DNA of 64,000 nt, taken from NCBI GenBank assembly GCA_031769625.1, contig JAUIMM010001592.1, forward strand, positions 69,501 through 133,500, given 5' to 3'. The translations under genes were made by a program, and so were the position numbers. Position 1 is the stretch's first letter; the number at the start of each line of letters is the position of its first letter. This stretch comes from Taudactylus pleione. Lineage: Eukaryota > Chordata > Amphibia > Anura > Myobatrachidae. The notes beneath the pieces were generated by a model. The model had not been told where the DNA came from. It searched no databases and saw nothing but the letters and a program-made list of their open reading frames with translations. Shown one piece after another: positions 35,062 through 45,812 of the stretch.

Positions 35062-35092
35062 CTGATGGTCTCATAATGAGGCGAAATGCGTA
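35062..35092 (+). ncRNA. Decayed hammerhead-like motif
   Basis: CTGATGG, a hairpin-like CTCATAATGAG, and GAAATGCGTAG follow in hammerhead order, but the invariant A9 is G and the stem loop is too tight. It sits in an AT-rich stretch after a TA run at 34800. Probably a relic of a Penelope terminal repeat. Confidence 0.3.
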
Positions 35093-35514
35093 GTGCAAAG
35101 AGGCTCTGAGATCCACTATAAGGATACACAATTGAACTCTGAACTCTAGAATTAGGGTGAAAAATTATTCTATCTTGAGAGTGGAATGTCTGCAACTAAC
35201 TGTGATGTAATTTGTATTGTGTAAATTCTGTTTTATACAAATAAAAAAAAAAGATATTTCAAATTGTAGTATTGGGTTCATAGCCCTATGGTATTTTCTA
35301 CTGTATTTTGGGTATAGCACCATTAGTATCTTGTTTGTTGGGGCAAGTTTGTAACTTCTAAACACTAGATGCCCCCTAGAACAATTTAATCCATGTCAGT
35401 CATCAGAAAATCTTCAGTTAATCAGATAGGAAACATTAAATACCAGTTTTATTGATATGCACCCTCCAGTGGTTTGTTTATGCATATACTGTATATATAA
35501 ATACCAATATAACA

Positions 35515-36125
35515 GGGATGCAGTCAGGAAGCCGACAGTCAAATGCCGACTGCTGGCTTCCCGACCGGCAAATCCCAACAGGGTACTAATGACAGGCGTC
35601 AAAATCCTGATGCCTGTCATTAAACCTATGCTGGCTTCCCGACTGTCAAATCCTGGCAGGGTACTAATGACAGGTGTCAAAATCCCGATGTCTGTCATTA
35701 TATCTACACCGGGAGCCCGACGCCCGGCATACCGAACGAAAGTAAGCTGGGCGCCGGGCACGGACAGCCGTAGGGGCGGAGGGTTATGTTTTAGGGCTTC
35801 CGGGGGGACCTAGGGTTAGGCACCCTCCCTGGGAGGGTTAGGTTTAGGCTAGGGGAAGGAGGGGTTAAGGTTAGGCACCCCGGGGGGAGGTTATGGTTAG
35901 GCACCCCACCAGGAGACTTGGGTTCAGGCTGCGGGTACGGGGGGGTTAGGTTTAGGCACTTAGCGGGGGGGGGTTTGGGGCTCGGCACTATGGGGGAGGC
36001 TAGGGTTAGGCACCCCTAAGGGAGGGTTAGGGGAGGTAGGGTTAGTATTACTTACCAAAATTAGCTTTCGGGATCTTCACCCCTGCCCCGCTTCCATACG
36101 GCCGGCGGTAATACATACTGATTCC
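35515..36125 (+). mobile_element. GGGTTAGG-rich element, 611 bp
   Basis: Starts GGGATGCAGTCAGGAAGCCG, ends CATACTGATTCC; flanks ATATAACA and ATATAGCA match in seven of eight positions. The 5' CG-rich part is partly duplicated (GCTGGCTTCCCGAC at 35552 and 35629). Confidence 0.8.
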
Positions 36126-36133
36126 ATATAGCA

Positions 36134-36948
36134 GTGGCACTCAGACTGAGGAAAGAAATACCACGTTTCAGTTGTTCGATATATTTCTGAGAGTACAGTG
36201 CACACAATTCAGTTGTCTAATTTGACAGTATTGACATCGGCTCTATTTTCATTTGTGCTCACTGTGCTTACCACTCTTTTGTATCCATTCATTGTTTTGT
36301 TTTTATGTATGTTTTTAAATGTATTAGTAAAAAATAAACTTGATGTCTTTTCTCCTGTGTCCTGACTCCTTACTACTGAGCACTCCAAAAGCAACTTATA
36401 ACCATAAATTCCTCTGATGAATACATTGAATTAGCAAGGAGTCACATGCATGTGGGATTTTTCCAATTTGTCCCCACTGATTACAGCTTTCCAGCACAAG
36501 GTCTTCATGAACTCACAGCCTCTATGTGAGCACACAAGTTCCTAAGACAGCTATTTACCACCCATTAACTAAGATTTTATTTCAGTTTGACTTTAAATAA
36601 ATCTATTTCCTTTTTCTTTCCTTGTGTCCGTTCTTTCTAATTAAATTATTGTTATAGTATTTGAACCTTCTCTCTCTCTTTCTCTCTCTCTGACCAATAT
36701 TATGGGGTGTACAGTATATGTACACACTTGTTACACCTGAACTGATTGCTACTGTTATTGAGCTGGACACATCTTGGTAGGCATCTAATATGTACCATTT
36801 TCTATCTTTACAGCCATTTTTCCTGAATTATTTGTTAGTGTAGAAATAATCAACCCAGTTGATGCATTTGTTCCCATTGTCAAGTCACCCGCAAACTGCT
36901 TGCCGAATGTACCAGTAGGGGTTAGTGGCAGTGGCTGCATGACATATT
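36134..36948. other. Intergenic, no gene seen
   Basis: No exon recognised. A CT-rich run lies at 36668-36692. Confidence 0.4.
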
Positions 36949-37010
36949 CTAGACACCAGGGCCGGATCAAGGTCTGTGGGGGCCCCTAGGCAACAAATGT
37001 GTGGGGCCCC

Positions 37011-37012
<2 letters not shown>

Positions 37013-37052
<40 letters not shown>

Positions 37053-37166
37053 GACACACACATATATACATATATATACACACACACACACATATATATA
37101 TATATAGACACACACACACATATACATATATATAAAGACACACATATATATATATAGTATATATAG

Positions 37167-37211
<45 letters not shown>

Positions 37212-37260
37212 CATATATACACACACTCATATATAGACACACACATATATATATATATAA
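37013..37260. repeat. Compound TA/CA microsatellite
   Basis: About 250 bp of TA runs mixed with ACACACA and TAGACACACA units, ending exactly where the left copy of the Penelope terminal repeat begins. Confidence 0.9.
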
Positions 37261-37405
37261 TGATCATAATGGTCCGGCACTCACATAATAAGAATAACTT
37301 CGCCCGATGCCCCCACAAAAGAAGATAGTAACTGCAATACCACGGGTGCCGCACTCGGGGCTGCATATCAGAATAGAAAATACAACACAGTAAGTTGCAT
37401 ACAAC

Positions 37406-37433
37406 GTTTCAATCAGTTTATGATTTTCATCAG
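37406..37433 (-). ncRNA. Hammerhead-ribozyme-like core in Penelope terminal repeat
   Basis: On the minus strand CTGATGA (37433-37427), a five-pair stem AATCA/TGATT with loop TAAAC, and GAAACGTT form the hammerhead core with a minimal AC/GU stem III and U at the cleavage position. UAC/GUA can start stem I. It lies downstream of the ORF. Confidence 0.6.
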
Positions 37434-37743
37434 GTAATAAACGACAATACAAAAAGTACCTTACCTTATACCTTTACAAACAGCAAATGAAACACCCAGT
37501 GACTCGTGCTCCAGCCCGACTCGGGTCTACGCGCACATGAATGACGTCAACCACAGCAGTGTAGTTTCTGCCAGTGAGACCAAGAAGAAAGCCATCACCA
37601 TGGAGACAGCATGATACATAACAGTGTAGCAGATAGCGAAGCACATATAATCAATAGAGAGGTTACTGTAACAAAGCTATTCATCATAACACAGAACAGT
37701 AGCAATTACATGAGTATTTAGTAATAACAAAGATACAGTAATA

Positions 37744-39444
37744 TCAACAATTAAGGCAATCTAAGGGCAGCATTTCATTTAAAACCTTGGGTGCTATAAC
37801 ATCCAGAAAATGAATCAAAAACGCTTCGCGTTTCAATAACATCAGGTTCCTATCACCTCCTCTTAGAGGTTGGGTCACATGGTCAATCATTCTATATTTT
37901 AAACATGAGAGATTATGACCAGCCTCTAAAAAGTGGCGAGCCACAGGCTGATCACTAGAGCCTTTTGTAAGCGCACTTCTAATAGCAGACCTATGTACAC
38001 CCATTCTCTCTTTGAATTTTCTGGCAGTTTTACCTATATAGGTAAGCCCACATGGGCACAAAATCTGATAGATAACATAAGTTGATTCACAGGTAAGATG
38101 ATGTTTAATCAGTCATTTTTTCCCGGATTGCGGATGATAAAACGTATCTCCGGTAAGCATAAATCTGCATGTTACACAGAGGCACCTGAAACAACCACGC
38201 TTACTGGGAAGCACACTCCGCTCAGGACTACTCCCCATACTAGTTATGTCAGTCTTGACTAATAACTTTCTCAGGTTTCTGCCCCTAGAGTAGCGGGTAC
38301 GTAGTCTATGGTCCTTCAGCCCAAGGTGCCATAGTCTTTTACTGATACCATTAATCACAGGTGACAGCATATTATACTGTGTAACCCAAATGAATGTCTC
38401 CTGTTGCTCAGTATGTATCTTTCTAGACAACAAATCATTCTGTTCAAATTGTAACACTTTACTTTTAAGCTGCAACAAATTCTTCAATGCATAACCCCTA
38501 TCGACAAAATGCACTATGAGCTCATCAATCTGTTGTTCAGCCTTCTGTCTATTATTGTTAATCCTCCTCAATCTGACCATCTGCGAATAAGGAATGCCAA
38601 GTTTTAGGCCTTTAGGGTGGCAGCTGCTGGCATGTACAAATGTATTGCGATCAGTATTTTTCCAGAATACTGTTGCCTCAAATAGGGTATTCTTTAGACT
38701 AATCCTCACATCCAAGAAATCAACTGTCTCACCTTGTATATTAAAGGTAAATTTCACAGGGCAGTCAGAGGCATTGTGATTATCAAAAATCATTCTGAGA
38801 TCATTACAAGGGCCAGCCCATATAAAGAATAGATCATCTATAAATCTTTTATAAAACTGGATCCTAGAGGCAATACTGTCATCATTAAAGAATAATTGTT
38901 GTTCAATATCGAACATGTAAATGTTGGCATATGTAGGAGCGACAGAAGAACCCATCGCACAACCTTTAGTCTGCAAATAATGGGCACCATCAAATATGAA
39001 AAAATTGCAAGAAAGAACAAGTTCTAATAATCGCAATATGATATCAATGGTGTCTGACTCCATGGTAGTTTTATTAATGAGAAGTCTCTTCACAGACACT
39101 ACTCCGTCCTGATGTGGAATGATAGTGTAAAGGCTAGTGACGTCAGCCGTGACTAGCCACACCTCCGTAGATGATGGAATATTAATCATCTTTAATAGTT
39201 GTAACAGCATAGTTGTGTCCAGTAGAAAATTTGGATGATTATGAATCAGAGGTTGGAGTATACAGTCCAGTAAGATAGACGTCGGTTGAAATAATGATTT
39301 ACGTGCTGACACAATAGGTCTACCGGGGGGCGGGTTGAGGCCTTTATGTACCTTAGGGAGGATATATAAAACAGGTTTAAGTGGAAACGCTGGGATAAGT
39401 ATTTGCAAGATCTGATCATCAATTAGATGTGCATCCTTAGCCAA
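37744..39444 (-). pseudogene. Penelope reverse transcriptase plus GIY-YIG endonuclease
   Basis: One frame of 443 codons (39444-38113) has PKVHKGLNPPPGRPIVSA, LVTADVTSLYTIIP (motif A), AMGSSVAPTYANIYM (motif B) and RFIDDLFFIW (catalytic DD). After a single stop near 38113 the same frame continues from 38061 with CPCGLTYIGKTARKFKERMG, the GIY-YIG nuclease start, and HFLEAGHNL. Penelope elements use the nuclease to nick the target and the polymerase to copy their RNA there. The stop between the two domains and the broken N-terminal part make it nonfunctional. Confidence 0.87.
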
Positions 39445-39529
39445 ATTAAAGTTTCTTTAAGCTCCCGAGTAAATGTATCTGTCGGGTCACACTTAAGTTT
39501 TCTGTAAACCCCCGGTTCATTCAATTGCC

Positions 39530-40585
39530 TCATAATCTCTGATCTATATGACTCAATGTCTTGAAGAACTGATCATTATTACTTGAAGTTTTTAATGCAT
39601 GTCTCTCATCAGGGGTTAAATTATGATGAACTGGTTTAAGTTGTGATATGTAGTCTGTAGTCTCACTTTCCAAAAGTCTCATAAACGTCTTGATAGACGG
39701 ATTATTTGATAGCGGATCGAATGTAGATTTTCTTTGTAATGGTTTCAATTTATTGGGTATAGGTATCTGAGACGTATCAGATACAGTCACATTCTTGGAA
39801 AAATACTCTTTAAGTTTAAGCTTACGATTTAACTGAAACCTTTCCGCCTGCCATCTAAGATCAGAGAAATAATTAGTAGGAATAAATGAGAGACCCTTAG
39901 ATAATAGACTATGCTCGCTCTTAGTTAACTCATGACTAGACAAATTTAAATATTATTTCTTCTTTAGTAGCATTGGAGGTTTTTTTCCATGTCCTCTCAC
40001 GTTGGTATTGACCACCTCTCCTGGTAAATCGTTTCTTTGGGCCCCTTGTGTGCGGGTAATAACCCCTAAAGGGACAGATGGATCATGTCGTCCTCTTTGT
40101 CTCCCCTCACTTTCACTCGTATTGCTGTTACTCTCCGCAGAGGTATCTGTATCAATCGTGCTTTTAGGATATTTCGCTCTTCTATGAAAAGGCTTTCTAC
40201 GATCCTCAGACCTATTCCCAGGTAGCCATCTGTAGACTTGATGTTGCTCATAGTCCCTGTTAACCTTTTCCAATTTTTCCCTTTTAAATTTAATCAAATC
40301 CCGTCTGTATGTAGCTAATTGCTGATTAAGCTTATTGATCCAATCCTCATTCTCATCCTGTGATAGAACAGGTAGATGCTATGTTTCAAACTTACTAATT
40401 TTTTCTTTAGATAATTCCATTTCTTTATTGGATTGCTCAATCACCAACAAAAGGAGATCCATAGAGCACTTATTTAACACCGCAATCCATTTGCGGCAGA
40501 AAATAGGGTCAAATCGACCAATAGTTGGACAGTTCCGGATCCTGAACCCTCTCGGGATCTTCTTAGCACGGTAGCAGTCACTCAA
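39530..40585 (-). pseudogene. Penelope N-terminal region, broken
   Basis: Three open pieces in one frame (40585-40379, 40297-39953, 39943-39530) are separated by stops. The last has LSKGLSFIPTNYFSDLRWQ, a motif found just upstream of the polymerase in Penelope elements. The middle piece is rich in K, R and E and may bind nucleic acid. A frameshift near 39.5 kb leads into the polymerase frame. Confidence 0.7.
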
Positions 40586-41121
40586 GGAAATTGCGTGATA
40601 ATTAAAATCGATCTCTTTATTTTTGAGGCAGAGTAGATCACGAAATAATATGTCACATGGTAATGCCTCCGTTAATTCAAATAAAGGTTACTTAGGTAAA
40701 ATATGCTCTGCTTCATTTTCAGAGAAGGTAAAAATCTCATCCAATGGAAGATTTAATGGATCAAATGTCCCAGAAGTAGCTTCATTAGGCTCTGCCATAC
40801 TGTCAAAAGTTCCTCCAGGAACAATTGTCTGCAATATATCCAGTAAATTGGAATGACAAATATCTCCACAATCAGTGAAACATACAGATAAAAACAAATC
40901 CAATGAGTATTGGAAAGTACTGAAGAAAAGTCCAAATGAATAATGGTGCCTTGACCTGGTCCAGCTCCAAGTGTTGAGTGAAACTGTTCCAATCCAATGA
41001 TCATAATGGTCCGGCACTCACATAATAAGAATAACTTCGCCCGGTGCCCCCACAAAAGAAGATAGTAACTGCAATACCACGGGTGCGGCACTCAGGGCTG
41101 CATATCAGAATAGAAACTACA

Positions 41122-41718
41122 ATATATATATATGTGTGTGTGTATTGTGGAAAACTAATTTACAAGAAACATCATATTTTACATAATTCCATATTTACAT
41201 ATGCTGTATGGTTTATAATGAATACAGTTCATGAAATTCAAAATGGCCTTTGCACAGCCATTTTGCTTTGTACACATTTAAATGGAGAAATTAGATGAGA
41301 AATCTTTAAGGCCTCTCCCAAGGAAAGTTGTTTATCTGCAGAATGGGATAAGAGCTTGTCCATTTATGTATAATTGTGTGCTAGAGAAATTCACACAACC
41401 AAATATAGAGATACTGAACCATGATCATCTCATAAAGGAATCTTTTTCTCTTTAACTGCCGAGCACAGGAAGAGACCATAAGAGCAAACTTGTCAGTGGG
41501 TGTACAGGGGGCGTATTACCTGAGGACTGTAATGGAAGCTATAAAGCCTTGGTAATGACATCAATCGTGGTTATTGCTGCATTAACCCTGGGGGATATGT
41601 GCTCCCAGTTAAGGGCTAGATCTATTATTTAATTAATTAATAAATGACAAATTCTTAAGTATACTGGACTGGAATCTATTACTTTATGCAACAATGCAGG
41701 TAAAAGGTATGATTAAAC
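41122..41718. other. Flank of nested elements, no gene seen
   Basis: A GT run and AT-rich sequence with no exon. A TA run at 41719-41741 follows. It belongs formally to the hAT host element. Confidence 0.35.
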
Positions 41719-42208
41719 AGTATATATATATATATATATATACAAACAGACATAGACACAGTACACATATACTGAACATAACTTACTGTTTCAGAGGCAG
41801 GGACAGGCCAGCAGCAGCAGAAGGGGGTGGAAGCAAATCCAGGGGCGGGGCTTAATAGCGGGCCGCAGCAGGCGGCTCCGATGAAGAAAAAAAAAAGAAA
41901 ACAGTTCATCTTGGGGATTGGGGCTAGGGACACAGTGTGGGGACCCCGGGACAACCGCCCCCGTTGCCCTCCCTATAATCCGGCCCTGCTAGACTCTTTC
42001 GTAAATCAAGATTTGTCTTTGTATTGCTCAGTAAAAGCTCAAGGTCTTAAAGCAAGAAACAGTAGGGTAACACATTTGTATCAACTAATTAACTTTTGAA
42101 ATAGTTCATTGTTCCACATTTGCTGATCACACATTAACATGAGCAGAAACATGTTATTGGGCTTAATATTCTGAATATGGAGAGAAATAGCTTTCACGTT
42201 AACACCAG

Positions 42209-42431
42209 AGGGTGTATTTACTAAAGGTCGATTTTAATAAATTTAAAATCGATGAAAATTGATTAACATCGATGTTGTGTTTCTGAAGCTGAAATTACAC
42301 ATTTACTAATATTAAAAAAAACGAAATAAAAAATTGTCTGTTAGTAACTGCGTAATTAAGCCCCAGAAACCTAACATTGATTTTAATCAATATTGATTGA
42401 TTTAAAATCGATCTTTACTAAATATACCCCC
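42209..42431. mobile_element. MITE with AAATCGAT palindromes
   Basis: GGTGTATTTACTAAAGGTCG at the left and CGATCTTTACTAAATATACC at the right are inverted. Each arm has TTTAAAATCGAT words. The TATTTACTAAA end resembles the MITEs at 8502 and 48274. Confidence 0.7.
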
Positions 42432-42518
42432 AGGTGTCTGACCTTGTTGTTCAGATAAATTAGAGAGCTAATGCAATACTCTTAGTTTATATTCATATTA
42501 TATATATATATATATATA

Positions 42519-42678
42519 CGAAAAGGTTTTCTCCTATGGCAAGGAAAAGCGTTAGGTGGCACTCTCACACTCCAAATGATAAAGTATAACAAAAGTGCAT
42601 TAAATGGGTGACAGCATGGGTACAGATAATAAATGACATTTCAAGGCTCTAAAGCCTTTTCATCAGGACTGTACATAT
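42519..42678 (-). mobile_element. Solo Penelope-type terminal repeat between TA runs
   Basis: A 160-bp segment with a hammerhead-like core is enclosed by TA microsatellites (42499-42518 and 42680-42711). No coding part. Its gene-like words (AAGGTTTTCTCCTATGGCAA, GGTGGCACTCTCACACTCC) recall the sequence preceding terminal repeats of such elements. Confidence 0.5.
42638..42666 (-). ncRNA. Hammerhead-ribozyme-like core, well paired
   Basis: Minus strand: CTGATGA (42666-42660), a six-pair stem AAGGCT/AGCCTT with loop TTAG, then GAAATGTC with C at the cleavage position. Outside, GTACAG upstream can pair with CTGTAC downstream as the far part of stem I. This is the best-paired hammerhead candidate in the window. 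Confidence 0.62.
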
Positions 42679-42825
42679 ATATAATTATATATATATATAT
42701 ATATATATATACTGTATAAATAAAATAAACATTATGTTTGCGTATTAATTCTATAACATTGTCCTGTGTGTTACTTTAATCGTGTCTTTCCACTGCAGTT
42801 GCAACTACTGCTAGAGCTATTTCTT

Positions 42826-43314
42826 CCACTGTTATTCTCACCACTGTTATTCTCACCACTGTTATTATCACCACTGTTATTATCACCACTGTTATTGTCA
42901 CCACTGTTATTATCACCACTGTTATTGTCACCACTGTTATTCTCACCACTGTTATTCTCACCACTGTTATTCTCACCACTGTTATTATCACCACTGTTAT
43001 TGTCACCACTGTTATTATCACCACTGTTATTCTCACCACTGTTATTCTCACCACTGTTATTATCACCACTGTTATTGTCACCACTGTTATTATCACCACT
43101 GTTATTGTCACCACTGTTATTATCACCACTGTTATTATAACCACTGTTATTATCACCACTGTTATTATCACCACTGTTATTATCACCACTGTTATTGTCA
43201 CCACTGTTATTATCACCACTGTTATTATCACCACTGTTATTATCACCACTGTTATTATCACCACTCTTATTATCACCACTCTTATTATCACCACTGTTAT
43301 TATCACCACTGCTG
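42826..43314. repeat. 15-bp minisatellite, about 32 copies
   Basis: CCACTGTTATTATCA repeats about 32 times with almost no indels; position 12 varies among A, G and C in clusters. Because 15 is a multiple of three, long frames stay open on both strands (about 120 and 200 codons) without being genes. Confidence 0.92.
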
Positions 43315-44290
43315 TTATTACTACAGTATTCCCTATTTTCCTAATTGTCAGGGGCCGCAGGTAAAAGACACTGGCGCATTTCTCCATCTAGATCAACTGA
43401 CTGTTTCCTCAGAGGAAACCTTGATCTACATGGAGAAACGCGTCATTGTGTTAGAGACATTCTGTGTTCTAATACTAATTATCACTGCAGTTATTTGTTT
43501 GAACCAAGGAACCAGACCAGTGGACTTACCTTTCTGTTGTGCAATTGTAATCCCTCCTGCTAATTGAATCTAAGGAGATGAGCATATCTACTGACACTGT
43601 AGATATATATGAGTGGGACTTTAAGTGATTACTGAAATATATGCATACCCGATTTAATTTGGTCTATCAGGATTAATTTATTGGTCATCATTTTATAATT
43701 ATTGTAAGAGTTTTAATCTCAAAGTTTACTATAATAAATTATGGTAAATTTATTTATGCGTCTGTTGATTACAACTTTATACGCGCACTCAGTGTTGTTG
43801 CACTAATTATCTGTACTCCACCATTAGCCCTGCTTAGCGTATTTGTTTATATATGATTGTCATGTCAGGTTGTCTCTGTCCAGCCCTGTGATTTACCTTT
43901 GGTGGCCCCACTTCTGTGGCTTACTATTGAGGTCAGTCCTGCCTCAGTAATTGTTTTGTGTCCTCACTCCGGCAATCTCCTGATAATTGTATAAGCCCTT
44001 ACTGTCCAGAAGGTTAGGAACTGATGGCATCCTGTGCCGGTGAGTGTATCCTACTATATGGGAACAATGGGCTGTTGTTATAGGCAGAAGCCCTTCCTAT
44101 CTTATACTAATTTTTCAGGAGCATCATAACACTGGGAGGCGGGGTTTAAGTCTGCTGACTGTGAGGGATGTAGCCTAAATAAGGGTGTGTGGCTTAAGCC
44201 TGGAGCTGCTGCTTCTACTTGACCTCTAGCGTCTGTCAGGGAGCACATAGCAATACCCGGAGGTGTCAGGAACGCTGGCACTGCCTGGAG
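43315..44290. other. Intergenic, no gene seen
   Basis: A fold-back at about 43378-43445 (TTTCTCCATCTAGATCAA with its inverse, ending GAAACGCGTC) resembles a decayed hammerhead-bearing palindrome. The rest has no recognised features. Confidence 0.4.
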
Positions 44291-44294
44291 AGCA

Positions 44295-44655
44295 CATCTA
44301 CAGGGGGCATGGCTTACAGGGGCATTGCATATGGGCACTACTACAGGGGGCATTACATAAGGGGCACTACTACAGGGGGCATTGCATAAAGGGCACTGCT
44401 ACACAGGGGCCTGCATAATAGGCACTGTTACAGGGGCACTGCTATGGGGGGCATTGCATAAGAGGCACTGCTACAGGGGGCATTGCATAAGGGACACTGC
44501 TACAGGGGGCATTGCATAAGGGGCACTGCTACAGGGGGCATGGCATAAGGGGCACTGCTACAGGGGGCATTGCATAAGGGGCTCTGCTACAAGGAGCATT
44601 GCATAAGGGGCACTACTACAGGGGGCATTGCATAAAGGGCACAACTACAGGAGGA
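44295..44655. repeat. 29-bp minisatellite, about 12 copies
   Basis: GGGCACTGCTACAGGGGGCA followed by TTGCATAAG repeats with point changes and a few small indels. Confidence 0.88.
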
Positions 44656-44824
44656 CTACTAAAGGGGGCACTAACTTGAGACACACAGTTTACAGGTTAT
44701 AAGATATGTTACCAATAATCTGGTTCTACACAGACATAGAAACTGTGCAACCTGTCTTGAGCTGAGGTGACAGACTGGCAGGAGTGGAGAGGAGGGTTGG
44801 TGAAGTAGGTCTTTCAGGGTGAGA

Positions 44825-45215
44825 TGTAATAGGCATTACTGTGTGGTATAATGTATAAGAGGCATTACTGTGTGGCACAATGTTCTATTAGGGGTATTAC
44901 TTGGTGTGGCATAATGTGTTACACGGGGCATAATGTGTAAGGGGCATTACAGTGTGGCATTAGGTGCTATATGGGGTTTAATGTGTAAGGGGCATTATGG
45001 TGTGGCATAATGTGTTACAGGAGCATTACAGTGTGGCATAATTTGTTATAAGGGCATTACTGTGTGTCATTATGTGTTATATGTGGCATTATTGTGTAGC
45101 ATAATGTGTAAGGGGCATTACGGTGTGGCATAATGTGTTATAGCGGCATTAAGGTTTGGCATAATTTGTTATAAGGGCATTACTTAGTGTGTCAAAATGT
45201 GTAAGGGACATTATT
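44825..45215. repeat. Degenerate minisatellite around GGCATTACTGTGTGGCATAA
   Basis: Units of roughly 30 to 35 bp containing GGGGCATTAC and GTGTGGCATAATGTGT repeat about a dozen times, much more diverged than the neighbouring 29-bp array. Confidence 0.75.
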
Positions 45216-45344
45216 GTATCATGAAGTCACACACCTTAAACAATATCTTCTTTGGGTGTGTTTGTTTTATGGGGGGGCGTCTGAATCTTTTTTGGCAGGG
45301 GGGAGCATAATTTATAGTTGTGCCACTATGTAGAAAGCTGCATT

Positions 45345-45500
45345 TTCTCCTGTGAAACCCCTGACGAGCATGAAACCCCTGGCAATGAGCATGAAACCCT
45401 GAACATGAGACCCTTGTTAATGAGCATGAGATCCCTGATAACGAGCATGAGACCTTGATAATGAGCATGAGACCCCTGACAATGAGCATGAGTTTTTTTT
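45345..45500. repeat. Minisatellite of GAGCATGAGACCCCTGATAA units
   Basis: About eight units of 17 to 21 bp with GAGCATGAGACC and CCTGATAAC. It is the third different tandem repeat in about 1.2 kb, some 300 bp beyond the 3' end of V2R-B. Confidence 0.8.
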
Positions 45501-45812
45501 TTATTTCCACAATACTGTAATTGGCAATATGTTAAATCACCTTTGTATGGGCTACTGCTCATGGGCCAGTGCTGTGGGCTTGCCCCCCGGTCTTAAGTTT
45601 CCAAGCCAGCCCCTGCCTGAGGCACCCCAGGGCTACACAGCACACAGTTTGGGAACCACTGGCTTAGTGATACCATTGCATTTTTGTCAAGCTTAAAATA
45701 TAAGAGAGACTATACATGGCACTTATTTGTCATTAGCTTACACTAACGACATATAATTATCAGTAAGATAAGGATACTACATCAGATACATAGGCAGTTT
45801 TATGGCAGAACC

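Larger units (their letters stand above)
37261..41121 (-). mobile_element. Penelope-like retroelement with direct terminal repeats
   Basis: A nearly identical segment of about 120 bp (TGATCATAATGGTCCGGCAC onward) stands at 37261-37385 and 40999-41118 in the same orientation, and the body between them codes on the minus strand for an N-terminal region, a reverse transcriptase and a GIY-YIG endonuclease. That is the known Penelope plan, where partial long terminal repeats flank one ORF. The ORF has several stops and at least one frameshift near 39.5 kb, so this copy is inactive. The reverse transcriptase looks closest to the Neptune-type elements of vertebrates, from memory only. Confidence 0.88.
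36957..41988. mobile_element. Non-autonomous hAT element carrying a nested Penelope insertion
   Basis: The left end CAGGGCCGGATCAAGG and the right end CCTATAATCCGGCCCTG are inverted. Flanks CTAGACAC (36949-36956) and CTAGACTC (41989-41996) match in seven of eight positions, as a slightly decayed hAT target duplication would. Nearly all of its length is the TA-rich tract and the Penelope-like element (37013-41121), so the host may have been under 1 kb. No hAT transposase was seen. Confidence 0.7.

Noticed and set aside
36885..37366. Tyrosine, isoleucine and cysteine-rich frames
   Set aside because: They translate the TA/CA microsatellite.
37261..41121. CRISPR or other prokaryote-like repeat system
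   Set aside because: The direct repeats are two terminal copies of a retroelement; there are no spaced short repeats, and the genes have introns.
42776..43387. Long open frames on both strands (about 124 and 203 codons)
   Set aside because: They are produced by the 15-bp minisatellite, whose unit length keeps any stop-free frame open.
43378..43445. Further hammerhead core ending GAAACGCGTC
   Set aside because: The GAAAC side and a stem are present, but no CUGANGA box precedes them on either strand.
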